The notes: generated by a model from the letters alone, not told the origin. Counted from the stretch's first letter, positions 35,447-44,155 are shown. The stretch is 64,000 nt of DNA from Verrucosispora sioxanthis (GCF_010560025.1 NZ_SAIY01000008.1:62001-126000); one strand, 5' to 3'. A program made the numbers and translations.

Positions 35447-36220
35447 TCAGCAGCCGAGGCGCCTGGTCGACAGGGCGACGTCGTCGATCCAGAGGTCGAA
35501 CTCGCCCGGGGTGGTGCCACCCTGGTAGAGCTGCCAACCGATCTTCACGGTGTTCACCGTCGGCAGGACGAACGGCACGTCGTTGCCGCCGTGTTCGGTG
35601 GTGGATGCGGTCAGTTCCGGGTTCGCCACCCCGTCGATCCACACCGCGACGCGATTGTCCGCCGGATCCAGGTGCCACTCGAAGCACTGCCAGGTGTCTT
35701 CGACCACCGGGGCGGACTCGCGCCAGTTGGTCCAGTCGCCGGTCGGCCCGCCGTCGGCGCCGACGCCCCAGAAGATTCCGGGGACCGTGGGTGCGTACTG
35801 GCCGCCGATCGGACGGACGATCTCCGAGCTGCCGGTGCCGGTCGCCTCCACGAGGGTGAAGTGCGCCCAGTCGGGGCCGGTGGGAAAGGCGTCGACGCGC
35901 AGCCGCATCCGGCCGTAGAAGCGGTTGCCGGGCGCGGCGAAGTCGTCGACGCGCAGGAAGGCACGGCCGTTGTCGACCGTGTGGATGTGCAGCACCTGAT
36001 TGCCGCGGCGGGCACGTTCGACGGTGAGCGTGCCGTTGCGCGTGTCGATGCCCCAGTCCAGGGTGCTCGCACCGCCGGGCGGCAGGCGCTCGAAGTCCTC
36101 GCAGAAGAGCAGGTGGCGGGTGCAGGAGCCTCGGTGGGAGGCACCGGCGGCGTCGGTCGGGACACTGCCGAGCGTGGCGCCGACCATCAGAACGGTCAAC
36201 GCGGCAAGTAGGTTGCGCAT
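35447..36220 (-). CDS. secreted Cip1-like protein (putative polysaccharide lyase fold)
   Basis: 257 residues. Signal peptide of about 25 residues (ending TDAAGA), then a beta-jelly-roll domain: FCEDFERLPPGG, FYGRMRLRVDAFPTGPDWAHFTLVEATG, EIVRPIGGQY, and FEWHLDPADNRVAVWIDG. These features recall Cip1 of Trichoderma, a protein secreted with cellulases and related in fold to glucuronan lyases, which has homologues in Streptomyces. Activity is uncertain. A CebR-type box lies upstream, so it is probably induced with the cellulose/xylan system. Confidence 0.65.
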   Translation of the reverse strand: MRNLLAALTVLMVGATLGSVPTDAAGASHRGSCTRHLLFCEDFERLPPGGASTLDWGIDTRNGTLTVERARRGNQVLHIHTVDNGRAFLRVDDFAAPGNRFYGRMRLRVDAFPTGPDWAHFTLVEATGTGSSEIVRPIGGQYAPTVPGIFWGVGADGGPTGDWTNWRESAPVVEDTWQCFEWHLDPADNRVAVWIDGVANPELTASTTEHGGNDVPFVLPTVNTVKIGWQLYQGGTTPGEFDLWIDDVALSTRRLGC

Positions 36221-36271
36221 GTTTCCTCCATCGACTGCTTTCCCGCCACCGCAGCGTGACGAGGGCTACGG

Positions 36272-36285
36272 CGGAAGCGCTCCCA
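36272..36285. promoter_or_regulatory. CebR-type operator upstream of the Cip1-like gene
   Basis: On the minus strand TGGGAGCGCTTCCG, matching the CebR/CelR palindrome TGGGAGCGCTCCCA at 12 of 14 positions. It lies about 52 bp upstream of the Cip1-like start, next to an AT-rich ATATATAG stretch that may be the -10. CebR is a LacI-type repressor released by cello-oligosaccharides. Confidence 0.6.
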
Positions 36286-36405
36286 TATATAGCAGAAGTT
36301 CAATCTCCTTGTGGGACGCACCCCCTCGCGGCTGGCGTTGTCCTGGACCTCGGCGCGGCGCATACTGAATCCGACCTCGTCGTTCCATTCGCCGTTGTGC
36401 CATGA

Positions 36406-36421
36406 GAGGGCGGTCCGCAGT
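36406..36421 (+). repeat. left terminal inverted repeat of the IS
   Basis: GAGGGCGGTCCGCAGT; pairs with the right end at 14 of 16 positions. Confidence 0.75.
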
Positions 36422-36555
36422 AACTTGATCTGGTCTAATGCATTGCGTCCGGTTGGCGGCCTTCCGGCGGGTTCGCTGTTGTTACAGCACCAGGTCGATC
36501 TATGGGATGTGAGTCTTGGTCGTGACTGTGAGGCGGCTGCGGCGTTAGCCCGATC

Positions 36556-37392
36556 ATGGGTGATCGAAAGCCGTACCCGAGCGATGTCAGCGACGAGCAG
36601 TGGGAGCTGATCGGGCCGTTCCTACAGGCGTGGAAGACCAAGCGCGTCGCGGTCTCGGTGTCGGGCCAGCCAGGCGACTACGACCTGCGGGAGATCGTGA
36701 ACGCGATCTTCTACCAGAACCGGACGGGCTGTCAGTGGGCGTACCTGCCGCACGACCTGCCGCCGAAGTCGGCCACCTACTACTACTTCGCCCTGTGGCG
36801 CGACGACGGCACCGACCAGGTGATCCACGATCTGCTGCGCTGCCAGGCCAGGGAAAAAGTCGGTCGTCAGGAGGATCCGAGCGCGGTCGTGTTGGACACC
36901 CAGTCGATCAGGGCGGCGAACCACATTCCGGCCGCGACGACCGGCAAGGACGCGGCCAAGAAGGTGTCCGGGCGTAAGCGGGGCCTGGCAGTGGACGCGT
37001 TGGGGCTGGTCATCGCGGTCGTGGTCACCGCAGCGTCGGTCACCGACAACACCATCGGCATCCGGCTGCTCGACAAAGTCGTCGCACACACCCCGACGGT
37101 GAGCCGCGCCTGGGTCGACGCCGGGTTCAAACAGGACCTCGCCCTGCACGGCGCCGTCCTCGGGGTCGACGTCGAGGTCGTCAAACGCTCCGACACCCGG
37201 CCCGGGTTCGTGCCGATCCGTAAGCGGTGGATCGTCGAGCAGGTCAACGGCACGCTGATGCTGCACCGCCGCCTCGTGCGCGAGTACGAGAGCCGCCCAG
37301 AGTCCTCGGTGTCACGAACCCTGTGGGCGTCGACGGCGAACATCGTGCGGCGGCTGACCGGGACCAGCACACCCTCCTGGCGGCACCGGTGA
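36556..37392 (+). CDS. IS5 family DDE transposase
   Basis: 278 residues. N-terminal DUF4096-like domain (PSDVSDEQWELIGPFL; NAIFYQNRTGCQWAYLPHDLPP) and DDE_Tnp_1 core with acidic triad: Asp in VVLDTQSIR, Asp in AWVDAGF and Glu in KRWIVEQVNG followed by the conserved LMLHRRLVREYE. Full length and apparently functional. Its stop codon overlaps the GTG start of the accessory ORF (GTGA). Confidence 0.93.
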   Translation: MGDRKPYPSDVSDEQWELIGPFLQAWKTKRVAVSVSGQPGDYDLREIVNAIFYQNRTGCQWAYLPHDLPPKSATYYYFALWRDDGTDQVIHDLLRCQAREKVGRQEDPSAVVLDTQSIRAANHIPAATTGKDAAKKVSGRKRGLAVDALGLVIAVVVTAASVTDNTIGIRLLDKVVAHTPTVSRAWVDAGFKQDLALHGAVLGVDVEVVKRSDTRPGFVPIRKRWIVEQVNGTLMLHRRLVREYESRPESSVSRTLWASTANIVRRLTGTSTPSWRHR

Positions 37393-37796
37393 ACCTTCCC
37401 ACCGTCCTCGACCTGATCACCGACCGGGAGACCACCGCACGCCAACGCGCCGACCGGCTCCGCGAGCAGATCACCGCACTGACCGGCGAACTCGCCCGCC
37501 TCGACGGCGAACTGGCCGACCTCGCGACCACCCGCACCACCCTGCGCACTCTCGCCGCCGACGAGTTCACCGCCGACGACCCGACGATCGCCAGCGGGCC
37601 CTACCAGCAGATCCTGCACATCCTTGGCACCGCGCCCGCCGGCATGCGCGCCAAAGGCATCTGCCTCGCCCTCGGCGTCGAACCCTCACCGAAGAACGTC
37701 GAAGGCACCCGCGCCAAGCTGAAACGCATGGTCAACCGCCACGTCCTCACCGAAGACGAACCCGGAGTATTCACCCTCAGCCAGAAACGGACCTAA
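37389..37796 (+). CDS. IS accessory protein of unknown function
   Basis: 135 residues starting with GTG at 37389, overlapping the transposase stop by 4 bases and ending 2 bases before the right inverted repeat, so it is part of the element. Residues about 15-55 form a predicted coiled coil (RQRADRLREQITALTGELARLDGELADLA), and the C-terminal half looks like a winged helix (ILGTAPAGMRAKGICLALG; KLKRMVNRHVLTEDEPGVFTL). It may bind DNA or regulate transposition; I do not recognise a named family. Confidence 0.7.
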   Translation: MNLPTVLDLITDRETTARQRADRLREQITALTGELARLDGELADLATTRTTLRTLAADEFTADDPTIASGPYQQILHILGTAPAGMRAKGICLALGVEPSPKNVEGTRAKLKRMVNRHVLTEDEPGVFTLSQKRT

Positions 37797-37797
37797 C

Positions 37798-37813
37798 ACT
37801 CCGAACCGCCCTC
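37798..37813 (-). repeat. right terminal inverted repeat of the IS
   Basis: ACTCCGAACCGCCCTC on the plus strand, the inverse of the left end with two mismatches, followed by the TGA target duplication. Confidence 0.75.
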
Positions 37814-37923
37814 TGACAGCGATCGGAGCAGCGGGGTTTCTCCATCTGCGCGGCTATTGATACGGCCCAGTTGCCGCCGCGTTACGCGCCGGCACGCGAC
37901 CGCTCAGGATCGGATGGGAAGTC

Positions 37924-38892
37924 ATGCTCGTTCTCGACACGCGGTCGCTGCCCCCACGAGAGCGCGCGGAGGCGTTTCAGGCCACGGTCAGCGGTAACTG
38001 CTCCGCCAGCATGGCCTCGTTCGAGGATCCGGCCGCGATCGAGGCGAAGATGACCGTCTTCGACTTCGGCCGAGCGAAGGTGTTCAACATCGAGGCCTCC
38101 GGCACGACCCTGCGCCGCACCCCCCGGATCGCCCGGGCCTCGGACGAGTCGTCGATCGTTCTGGCGTTGCCGATGCGAACCGACAACCATCTGATGTGGG
38201 CGCGGGAGGGACGCGTGTTCGGACCGCGTGACCTCATGCTTGTCGACCTCTCCCTGCCGTACGTCTATGGCTGGCGAGGCGGTGGGGCCTCCTACGCACT
38301 GCACGTCGACGCCGATCACCTGGGCGTTCCCCGGGATGCGATCCACCGGGCCGCGCGTGAACTGCGGGTCAGTCCGCTCTACGAACTCGTACGCAGTCAC
38401 GTCGCGCACCTGACCGGACAGGCCGACGACCTCATCGGCAGCGGTGCGAGGCCCGAGCTGGGCACCGCCTCCGCCGAGCTGATGCGCGCGCTGGTGCTCA
38501 CCGCTGCCGGCGACGGCCGACGGCTACGCGAGACAATGCACTCCTCGATGCAGGCGCGGGTACAGGCCTACGTCCGCAGCAACCTACGAGATCCGGAGCT
38601 GACACCGGCACGGATCGCCGCGGCCAACGCCATCTCGTTGCGTACGCTCTACAAACTCTACGAGTCACTGGGTCAGAGCCTGGAGCAGTCGATCATCGAG
38701 CAGCGCCTGCACGGCGCACGGGCGGACCTGACCGCCGCCCGCCCGCGTTACACGTCCATCGCGGCGACGGCCCGCGCCTGGGGCTTCGCCAACCCGAGCT
38801 TCTTCACGAACAAGTTCCGTGAGGCATTCGGAGTCACCCCACGACAGATGGCCACCGCGCAGAAAACCGTCGCCACCGCGCCGCCAGAGTGA
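37924..38892 (+). CDS. AraC family transcriptional regulator
   Basis: 322 residues. N-terminal AraC-binding-like domain (AraC_binding_2, about 1-180) and C-terminal double HTH (about 215-310: LTPARIAAANAISLRTLYKLYESLG; ATARAWGFANPSFFTNKFREAFGVTPRQM). It is 115 bp upstream of and in the same direction as the hydrolase operon and is the most likely regulator of it. The inducer is unknown. The ATG at 37924 follows a GGGAAG site. It lies immediately right of the IS, whose insertion may have displaced its promoter. Confidence 0.88.
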   Translation: MLVLDTRSLPPRERAEAFQATVSGNCSASMASFEDPAAIEAKMTVFDFGRAKVFNIEASGTTLRRTPRIARASDESSIVLALPMRTDNHLMWAREGRVFGPRDLMLVDLSLPYVYGWRGGGASYALHVDADHLGVPRDAIHRAARELRVSPLYELVRSHVAHLTGQADDLIGSGARPELGTASAELMRALVLTAAGDGRRLRETMHSSMQARVQAYVRSNLRDPELTPARIAAANAISLRTLYKLYESLGQSLEQSIIEQRLHGARADLTAARPRYTSIAATARAWGFANPSFFTNKFREAFGVTPRQMATAQKTVATAPPE

Positions 38893-39007
38893 ACGGTGCA
38901 CACAGACGTCAGAACCGTGCGTCCGCAGAAAACTCACGCTGTCGCGAAGGTGCGACATTGCTCCCTGAACTGCTGACACCCTGGCAGCCCACCGTGAGGA
39001 GTGGACC

Positions 39008-39841
39008 ATGCCCTTCGTCACCGTCAGCGACGGCACCCGGATCTTCTACAAGGAGTGGGGCAGCGGCCGCCCGGTCGTCCTGTCCCACGGCTGGCCGCTC
39101 AACTCCGACAGTTGGGAGGCCCAGGCGCTGCACCTCGCGTCGAGCGGCTACCGGGTGATCGCCCACGACCGACGCGGCCACGGCCGCTCGACCCAGACCT
39201 GGCACGGCAACGAGATGGACACCTACGCCGACGACCTCGCCGCCGTGGTCGACACGCTCGACCTGCGCGACGCCACCCTGGTCGGCTTTTCCACCGGCGG
39301 CGGCGAGGTCGCCCGCTACATCGGCCGACACGGCACCGCCAGGGTCGCCCAGGTCGTCCTCGTCTCGGCGGTGCCGCCGTTCATGCTGAAGACCGACGAC
39401 AACCCCGGCGGGGTACCCGCCGAGGTGTTCGACGGCATTCGCGCCGACTCGCTGACCGACCGCGCGCAGCTCTACAAGGATCTGGCGGACGGCCCGTTCT
39501 TCGGCCACAACCGACCGGGAAGCGACGTTTCGCAGGGAGTCCGGGACGTATTCTGGCTGCAGAGCATGGCCGCCGGACACCGCAACGCCTACGAGTGCAT
39601 CGCCGCCTTCTCCGCCACCGACTTCCGTCCGGACCTCGACGCGATCGACGTACCCACCCTGGTCATCCACGGCGACGACGATCAGGTCGTGCCGTTCGAG
39701 GTGGGCGGCAAGGCGTCCGCCTCCCGCGTCAAGGGCGCCCGGCTGACGGTCTACCCGGGCGCACCACATGGCATCACCGACACTCACAAACGGCAGCTCG
39801 GCGACGACCTGCTCGCCTTTCTCGAGGAGTACCAGCCATGA
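39008..39841 (+). CDS. alpha/beta hydrolase, cofactor-free haloperoxidase/esterase type
   Basis: 277 residues. Nucleophile elbow GFSTGGGE (Ser), oxyanion region SHGWPLN, Asp in HGDDDQVVPF and His in PGAPHGI make a full catalytic triad. The sequence is typical of non-haem chloroperoxidases, most of which are esterases in vivo; the elbow is usually GHSTGG and has Phe in place of His here. GAGGAG precedes the ATG. First of three overlapping genes, coupled by ATGA to the next. Confidence 0.88.
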   Translation: MPFVTVSDGTRIFYKEWGSGRPVVLSHGWPLNSDSWEAQALHLASSGYRVIAHDRRGHGRSTQTWHGNEMDTYADDLAAVVDTLDLRDATLVGFSTGGGEVARYIGRHGTARVAQVVLVSAVPPFMLKTDDNPGGVPAEVFDGIRADSLTDRAQLYKDLADGPFFGHNRPGSDVSQGVRDVFWLQSMAAGHRNAYECIAAFSATDFRPDLDAIDVPTLVIHGDDDQVVPFEVGGKASASRVKGARLTVYPGAPHGITDTHKRQLGDDLLAFLEEYQP

Positions 39842-40626
39842 AACCAATCGTTCTGGTGCACGGCTTCTGGGTGACGCCCCGCAGTTGGGAGAACTGGATC
39901 ACCCACTACGAGAGCAAGGGTCACCAGGTGGTGGCGCCCGCGTACCCGGGGTTCGAGGTCGAGGTGGAGGCGCTCAACGCCGATCCGGCCCCGATCGCGC
40001 AGGTGACGGTTCCGCAGATCATCGCCCATCTCGAAGAGGTCGTGCGGGCACTGCCGGAGCCGCCGATCATCATCGGCCACTCCGCCGGCGGCGCGTTCAC
40101 CCAGATCCTGCTCGACCACGGCTACGGCGCGGCCGGTGTGGCGCTCAACTCGGCCCCCACCGAGGGCGTTCGCGTGGTGCCTCTGTCCCAGGTCAAGTCC
40201 ACCTTTCCGGTGCTCAAGAGCCCCGCCAACCGGCACAAGGCGGTCGGCCTGACGCCGGAGCAGTGGAAGTACGCCTTCACCAACACGTTCACCGACGAGG
40301 AGTCTCGGGCCCTCTACCAGCGCTACCACATCCCCGCCCCCGGGGGCATCGTGTGGGGCGGCGTCCTGGCCAACTTTCAGCCCGGCCATCAGGACACCTG
40401 GGTCGACTACCACAACGACGACCGCGCGCCCCTGCTGTTCGTGTCCGGCGGCGAGGACCACATCATGCCGCCCGCCGTGCAGAAGTCGAACGCGGAGCAC
40501 TACCGGTCCAACACCGTCACCGAGCGCCGCGAGTACCCCGGCTACGCTCACCTGCTGCCGGCACAGCAGGGATGGGAGCGGATCGCGGACGAGGTGCTCG
40601 ACTGGGCCGTGCGGCACGCGGAATGA
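39838..40626 (+). CDS. alpha/beta hydrolase
   Basis: 262 residues. Oxyanion loop LVHGFWVTPRSWENW, nucleophile Ser in IIGHSAGGAF, acid in SGGEDHIMP and His in PGYAHLLPAQQGW. It belongs to the broad esterase/lipase group with a different lid from its upstream neighbour. Its start and stop both overlap adjacent genes by 4 bases, so the three hydrolases are made together, probably for stepwise breakdown of an ester or lactone. Confidence 0.86.
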   Translation: MKPIVLVHGFWVTPRSWENWITHYESKGHQVVAPAYPGFEVEVEALNADPAPIAQVTVPQIIAHLEEVVRALPEPPIIIGHSAGGAFTQILLDHGYGAAGVALNSAPTEGVRVVPLSQVKSTFPVLKSPANRHKAVGLTPEQWKYAFTNTFTDEESRALYQRYHIPAPGGIVWGGVLANFQPGHQDTWVDYHNDDRAPLLFVSGGEDHIMPPAVQKSNAEHYRSNTVTERREYPGYAHLLPAQQGWERIADEVLDWAVRHAE

Positions 40627-41414
40627 CCGACGTACGGGTCACGCACATCGGCGGTCCGACCCTACTGATCGAGGTCGACGGGTGGCAGTTGCTCACCGAT
40701 CCGACGTTCGACGCGCCCGGCCGGACCTACCGGTTCGGCTGGGGCACCGCCTCACGCAAGCTCACCGGCCCGGCGCTGCCGGCGGAGTCGCTCGGCGACC
40801 TCGACGCGGTGCTACTGACCCACGACCACCACGCCGACAACCTCGACGACGCCGGCCGGGTCCTGTTGCCGACGGCGGGTCGGGTCGTCACCACCGTGGC
40901 CGGCAGCCGACGGCTCGGTGCCGGCACCATCGGTCTGGCGCCGTGGCAGCACACCACTCTCACCGCACCCGGTCGGCCGACCATCGAGGTCACCGCGACC
41001 CCGTGCCGGCACGGCCCGCCGCTGAGCCGGCCGGTCGTCGGCGAGGTGACCGGGTTCGTGCTGCGCTGGGCCGGCCAGCGGCACGGGCCGCTCTGGATCA
41101 CCGGCGACACCGTTCTCTACGACGGAGTCCGTCAGGTCGCCGACCGGTTCGGCATCGGCACCGTCGTGCTGCACCTCGGAGCGGTCCGGTTCGGCCGCAC
41201 CGGTGCGCTGCGCTACACGATGACCGCCGCCGAGGGTGCCGAACTGTGCCGGCTGGTCGGCGCCCATTCGGTGTTGCCGGTGCACTACGAGGGCTGGAGT
41301 CACTTCAGCGAGGGCCGGCAGGCTGTCGAGGCCGCCTTCGCCGCCGCCCCGGCCACGGTCCGGGCGAGCCTGCGCTGGCTCACCCCCGGCACGGCCAGCT
41401 CCCTCACGGTCTGA
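40623..41414 (+). CDS. MBL fold metallo-hydrolase (UlaG-like)
   Basis: 263 residues from the ATG at 40623 that overlaps the previous stop. Metal-binding THDHHADN motif, plus later histidines in PCRHGPP and PVHYEGWSHF and Asp in ITGDTVLYDG. It is similar to L-ascorbate-6-phosphate lactonase-like and beta-lactamase-superfamily hydrolases. The substrate is unknown; grouping with two alpha/beta hydrolases suggests lactone or ester degradation. Confidence 0.86.
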   Translation: MTDVRVTHIGGPTLLIEVDGWQLLTDPTFDAPGRTYRFGWGTASRKLTGPALPAESLGDLDAVLLTHDHHADNLDDAGRVLLPTAGRVVTTVAGSRRLGAGTIGLAPWQHTTLTAPGRPTIEVTATPCRHGPPLSRPVVGEVTGFVLRWAGQRHGPLWITGDTVLYDGVRQVADRFGIGTVVLHLGAVRFGRTGALRYTMTAAEGAELCRLVGAHSVLPVHYEGWSHFSEGRQAVEAAFAAAPATVRASLRWLTPGTASSLTV

Positions 41415-41575
41415 CCGGGCCCGGCTGGCGGTGGAACCTTCCGCCGCCACCGGGCCGGGCGCTCCCGGATGGATGCGTACGATCAGGGCCATCGTGGATC
41501 TGGGCCTACCCGGACGGTAGCCTGCGATGCTCAGAGCGCCCTTCCCGAACCCGCCGAACCGGAAGAACCGCCATC

Positions 41576-42223
41576 GTGAGCAACCCTGCCAGGAGAAGCC
41601 CGAGCGAGTCACCGACCGCGAAGCAGCGACGCGTGTGGGACAGGTCCGCACCGAGCTACGACAGGCAGATCGCGTTCCTCGAGCGGGTGCAGTTCGCGGG
41701 TGGCCGGGAGTGGTTGGGTGACCGGGTGCGTGGCCGGGTGCTGGAGGTGGCCATCGGCACCGGCCGGAACCTGCCGTACTATCCCGCCGACGCCACCCTC
41801 ACGGGTGTCGAGCTGAGTCCGGCGATGCTGGACATCGCGCGTCGCCGTGCCGCCGAGCTGGGCCGGGCGGTCGACCTGCGCGAGGGCGACGCGGAGCGGC
41901 TGCCTTTCGCGTCCGCGTCGTTCGACACCGTGGTCTGCGCTCTTTCGCTCTGCTCCATTCCGCATCCGGCGCAGGCGATCGACGAGATGAAACGCGTCCT
42001 CGTACCCGGTGGCCGGCTGCTCCTCCTCGACCACGTCGCGAGCACCTGGCCGCCGGTGCGCGCCGCCCAGTGGCTCCTTGAACGGGTCACCGTCCGCGTG
42101 GCCGGTGAGTACTTCACCCGCCGCCAGCTTCCACTGGTGCGTGCGGCGGGATTCACGATCGTCGAGGCCGAGCGGTTGAAGGCCGGCACCGTCGAACGCG
42201 TGCACGCGGTCAAGTCCGCCTGA
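41576..42223 (+). CDS. class I SAM-dependent methyltransferase
   Basis: 215 residues from the GTG at 41576 (GGAAG upstream); the open frame before it is unrelated. SAM-binding motif I VLEVAIGTGRNLPYYP, acidic motif II in GVELSPAMLDIARRRA, and FASASFDTVVCALSLCSIPHPAQAIDEMKRVL. The layout resembles UbiE/PmtA-like phospholipid or quinone methyltransferases. It is separated by about 160 bp from the hydrolase operon and is probably independent. Confidence 0.83.
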   Translation: MSNPARRSPSESPTAKQRRVWDRSAPSYDRQIAFLERVQFAGGREWLGDRVRGRVLEVAIGTGRNLPYYPADATLTGVELSPAMLDIARRRAAELGRAVDLREGDAERLPFASASFDTVVCALSLCSIPHPAQAIDEMKRVLVPGGRLLLLDHVASTWPPVRAAQWLLERVTVRVAGEYFTRRQLPLVRAAGFTIVEAERLKAGTVERVHAVKSA

Positions 42224-42546
42224 GACAGCCGGCGACGGCCGACCGTCAGCGTCGGGGAGCTGCTCGGCCGGTGTGCCGTACGACAGCAGGAGTCGAGCAT
42301 CATTCGCCTTAATATGAGTTAACTGATATAGATCAGAGCCTATCGATTCCGGTTAGGTTGGCGATGGCCCACCTGACCAGGCTGGCGCCCCGCCGAGGCG
42401 CCCGGCAGCGGCACCGGCCAGGTCAACGGGCTGCGGCGCCCGCAGCACCGTCGCCCAAACCCCGAGGGCGGAGCGCGGCGGGACACCCCCCGCCCCGATC
42501 GCGGCGCACCCCCGTTCCGCGCCGCCGTTTCCACAGGAGGCAATAG
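42224..42546 (+). promoter_or_regulatory. non-coding region with AT-rich palindrome upstream of the protease gene
   Basis: 323 bp without a gene. The only striking element is ATATGAGTTAACTGATAT at 42312-42329, a palindrome at 16 of 18 positions in an AT-rich block within GC-rich DNA, which could be a promoter and operator for the protease. A further GC-rich inverted repeat (GGCGCC arms) lies near 42390. AGGAGG just before 42547 is the protease ribosome binding site. Confidence 0.4.
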
Positions 42547-44022
42547 ATGAGACGAGTTCTCACCCTCGCGGCAGCAGCGATCCTGCTGCCCGTCGGTGCC
42601 ATCGCCGTCGCGGTAACCCCCGCCGCAGCGGCCCCACTGCCCGACCCCGGCACCGCCACGGCGGCCGCGTCGTCGGAGATGCTCGCCGCGATGCAGCGCG
42701 ACCTCGATCTGACCCCGACCGAGGCACGCACCCGGATCGCCCGGGACGACAAGGGCACCCGGACGGACGCCAGCCTCCGCCGGTCCCTGGGCTCGGCGTA
42801 CGCCGGTGGCTGGATGACCGCCGACGGCCTCGTCGTCGCCGTCACCGGCAAGGCCGCGGCCAACCGGGTCAAGGCTGCCGGTGCGCGGGCGACGATCGTC
42901 GAGCGCAACGGCGCCGAACTGGACCGGATCAAGGCGACCCTGGACCGACACGCCGCCAAGGCCCCGGCCGGCGCGGTCCCCGGCTGGTACGTCGACGTCA
43001 CGACCAACACCGTCGTGGTCCTCGCCAGCGGCAACACCACCGCGGCTGCGAAGTTCGTCCGCACCAGCCGCGTCGACGCCACCGCGGTCCGGGTGGTCAG
43101 CACCACCGAGGCTCCCCGGCTGCTCTACGACGTCCGGGGCGGCGACGCCTACTACATGGGTGGACGCTGCTCGGTCGGGTTCTCGGTGACCGGTGGCTTC
43201 GTCACCGCCGGGCACTGCGGCCGTACCGGCACCGCCACCCAGGGCTACAACCAGGTGGCCCAGGGCACCTTCCGCGGCTCGTCGTTCCCGGGCAACGACT
43301 ACGGCTGGGTGCAGACCAACTCGAACTGGACGCCGCAGCCGTGGGTCAACAACTACTCCGGCGGCAACGTGACGGTGGCCGGTTCCACCGAGGCCGCCGT
43401 GGGTGCGGCGGTCTGCCGCTCCGGCTCGACCACCGGCTGGCGGTGCGGCACCATCCAGGCCAAGAACCAGACCGTCAACTACGCTGAGGGCTCGGTCAGC
43501 GGGCTGACCCGCACCAACGCCTGTGCCGAGCCGGGCGACTCGGGTGGGTCGTGGTTGTCCGGCCAGCAGGCCCAGGGTGTGACCTCGGGCGGCTCCGGTA
43601 ACTGCTCCTCCGGCGGGACCACCTACTTCCAGCCGGTCAACGAGATCCTCTCGGCGTACGGCCTGACGCTGCGCACCAGTGGCGGCGGCAACGAGCCGCC
43701 GCCGCCCACCGGGTGCAGCGGCTACGAGGCGACCTACACCGGCAGCATCTCCTCCGGCCAGAGCCGGTACCAGCCCAACGGCAGCTACTACTACTCGTCT
43801 TCTTCGGGCACCCACCGGGGCTGCCTGGACGGTCCGACCGGTGTGGACTTCGACCTCTACCTGCAGAAGTGGAGCGGATCGTCCTGGGTCGACGTGGCCG
43901 GCTCGTACACCTCCGGGCCGGACGAGTCGCTGAGCTACAACGGCACGGCGGGCTACTACCGCTTCGAGGTGCACGCGTACAGCGGCTCCGGCAGCTACTC
44001 GCTGGGCATCACCAACCCCTGA
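42547..44022 (+). CDS. secreted S1 family serine protease (streptogrisin-like) with C-terminal domain
   Basis: 491 residues. Signal peptide (1-29, ending PAAAA), then an alpha-lytic-protease-type propeptide (about 35-200), then the protease domain with triad His223 (TAGHCG), Asp251 (GNDYG) and Ser332 (GDSGGS) and paired cysteines. A Gly/Pro linker (NEPPPPTG) leads to a C-terminal beta-sandwich (about 390-491, GCSGYEATYTGSISSGQ), like the PPC/export-tail domain of secreted proteases. Pro-domain assisted folding and autocleavage are expected. It is monocistronic with its own terminator. Confidence 0.92.
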   Translation: MRRVLTLAAAAILLPVGAIAVAVTPAAAAPLPDPGTATAAASSEMLAAMQRDLDLTPTEARTRIARDDKGTRTDASLRRSLGSAYAGGWMTADGLVVAVTGKAAANRVKAAGARATIVERNGAELDRIKATLDRHAAKAPAGAVPGWYVDVTTNTVVVLASGNTTAAAKFVRTSRVDATAVRVVSTTEAPRLLYDVRGGDAYYMGGRCSVGFSVTGGFVTAGHCGRTGTATQGYNQVAQGTFRGSSFPGNDYGWVQTNSNWTPQPWVNNYSGGNVTVAGSTEAAVGAAVCRSGSTTGWRCGTIQAKNQTVNYAEGSVSGLTRTNACAEPGDSGGSWLSGQQAQGVTSGGSGNCSSGGTTYFQPVNEILSAYGLTLRTSGGGNEPPPPTGCSGYEATYTGSISSGQSRYQPNGSYYYSSSSGTHRGCLDGPTGVDFDLYLQKWSGSSWVDVAGSYTSGPDESLSYNGTAGYYRFEVHAYSGSGSYSLGITNP

Positions 44023-44037
44023 CAGTACGACGAACCG

Positions 44038-44072
44038 GCGGCGGGGTGCGGAGCGGATTCGCACCCCGCCGC
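44038..44072 (+). terminator. terminator hairpin after the protease gene
   Basis: Perfect 13-bp stem (44038-44050 with 44060-44072) and a 9-base loop, 16 bp after the stop codon. Confidence 0.75.
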
Positions 44073-44155
44073 TCGGCCTGTTCACCGGGGCCGGCACCGC
44101 CGACGTGACCCGTCACCTGACGACCGCTGGTCATCAGAACGGGCTCGCCGGACGA

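Larger units (their letters stand above)
36406..37813 (+). mobile_element. IS5-family insertion sequence (IS1031-like, 1.4 kb) with accessory ORF
   Basis: 1408-bp element bounded by 16-bp imperfect terminal inverted repeats (14 of 16 matching) and flanked by a direct TGA trinucleotide on each side (36403-36405 and 37814-37816), consistent with the TNA target of the IS1031 group. It holds a DDE transposase gene and an overlapping second ORF. Both are intact, so the element may be active. About 135 bp at the left end are non-coding and should hold the promoter. It sits between the Cip1-like and AraC genes. Confidence 0.82.
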
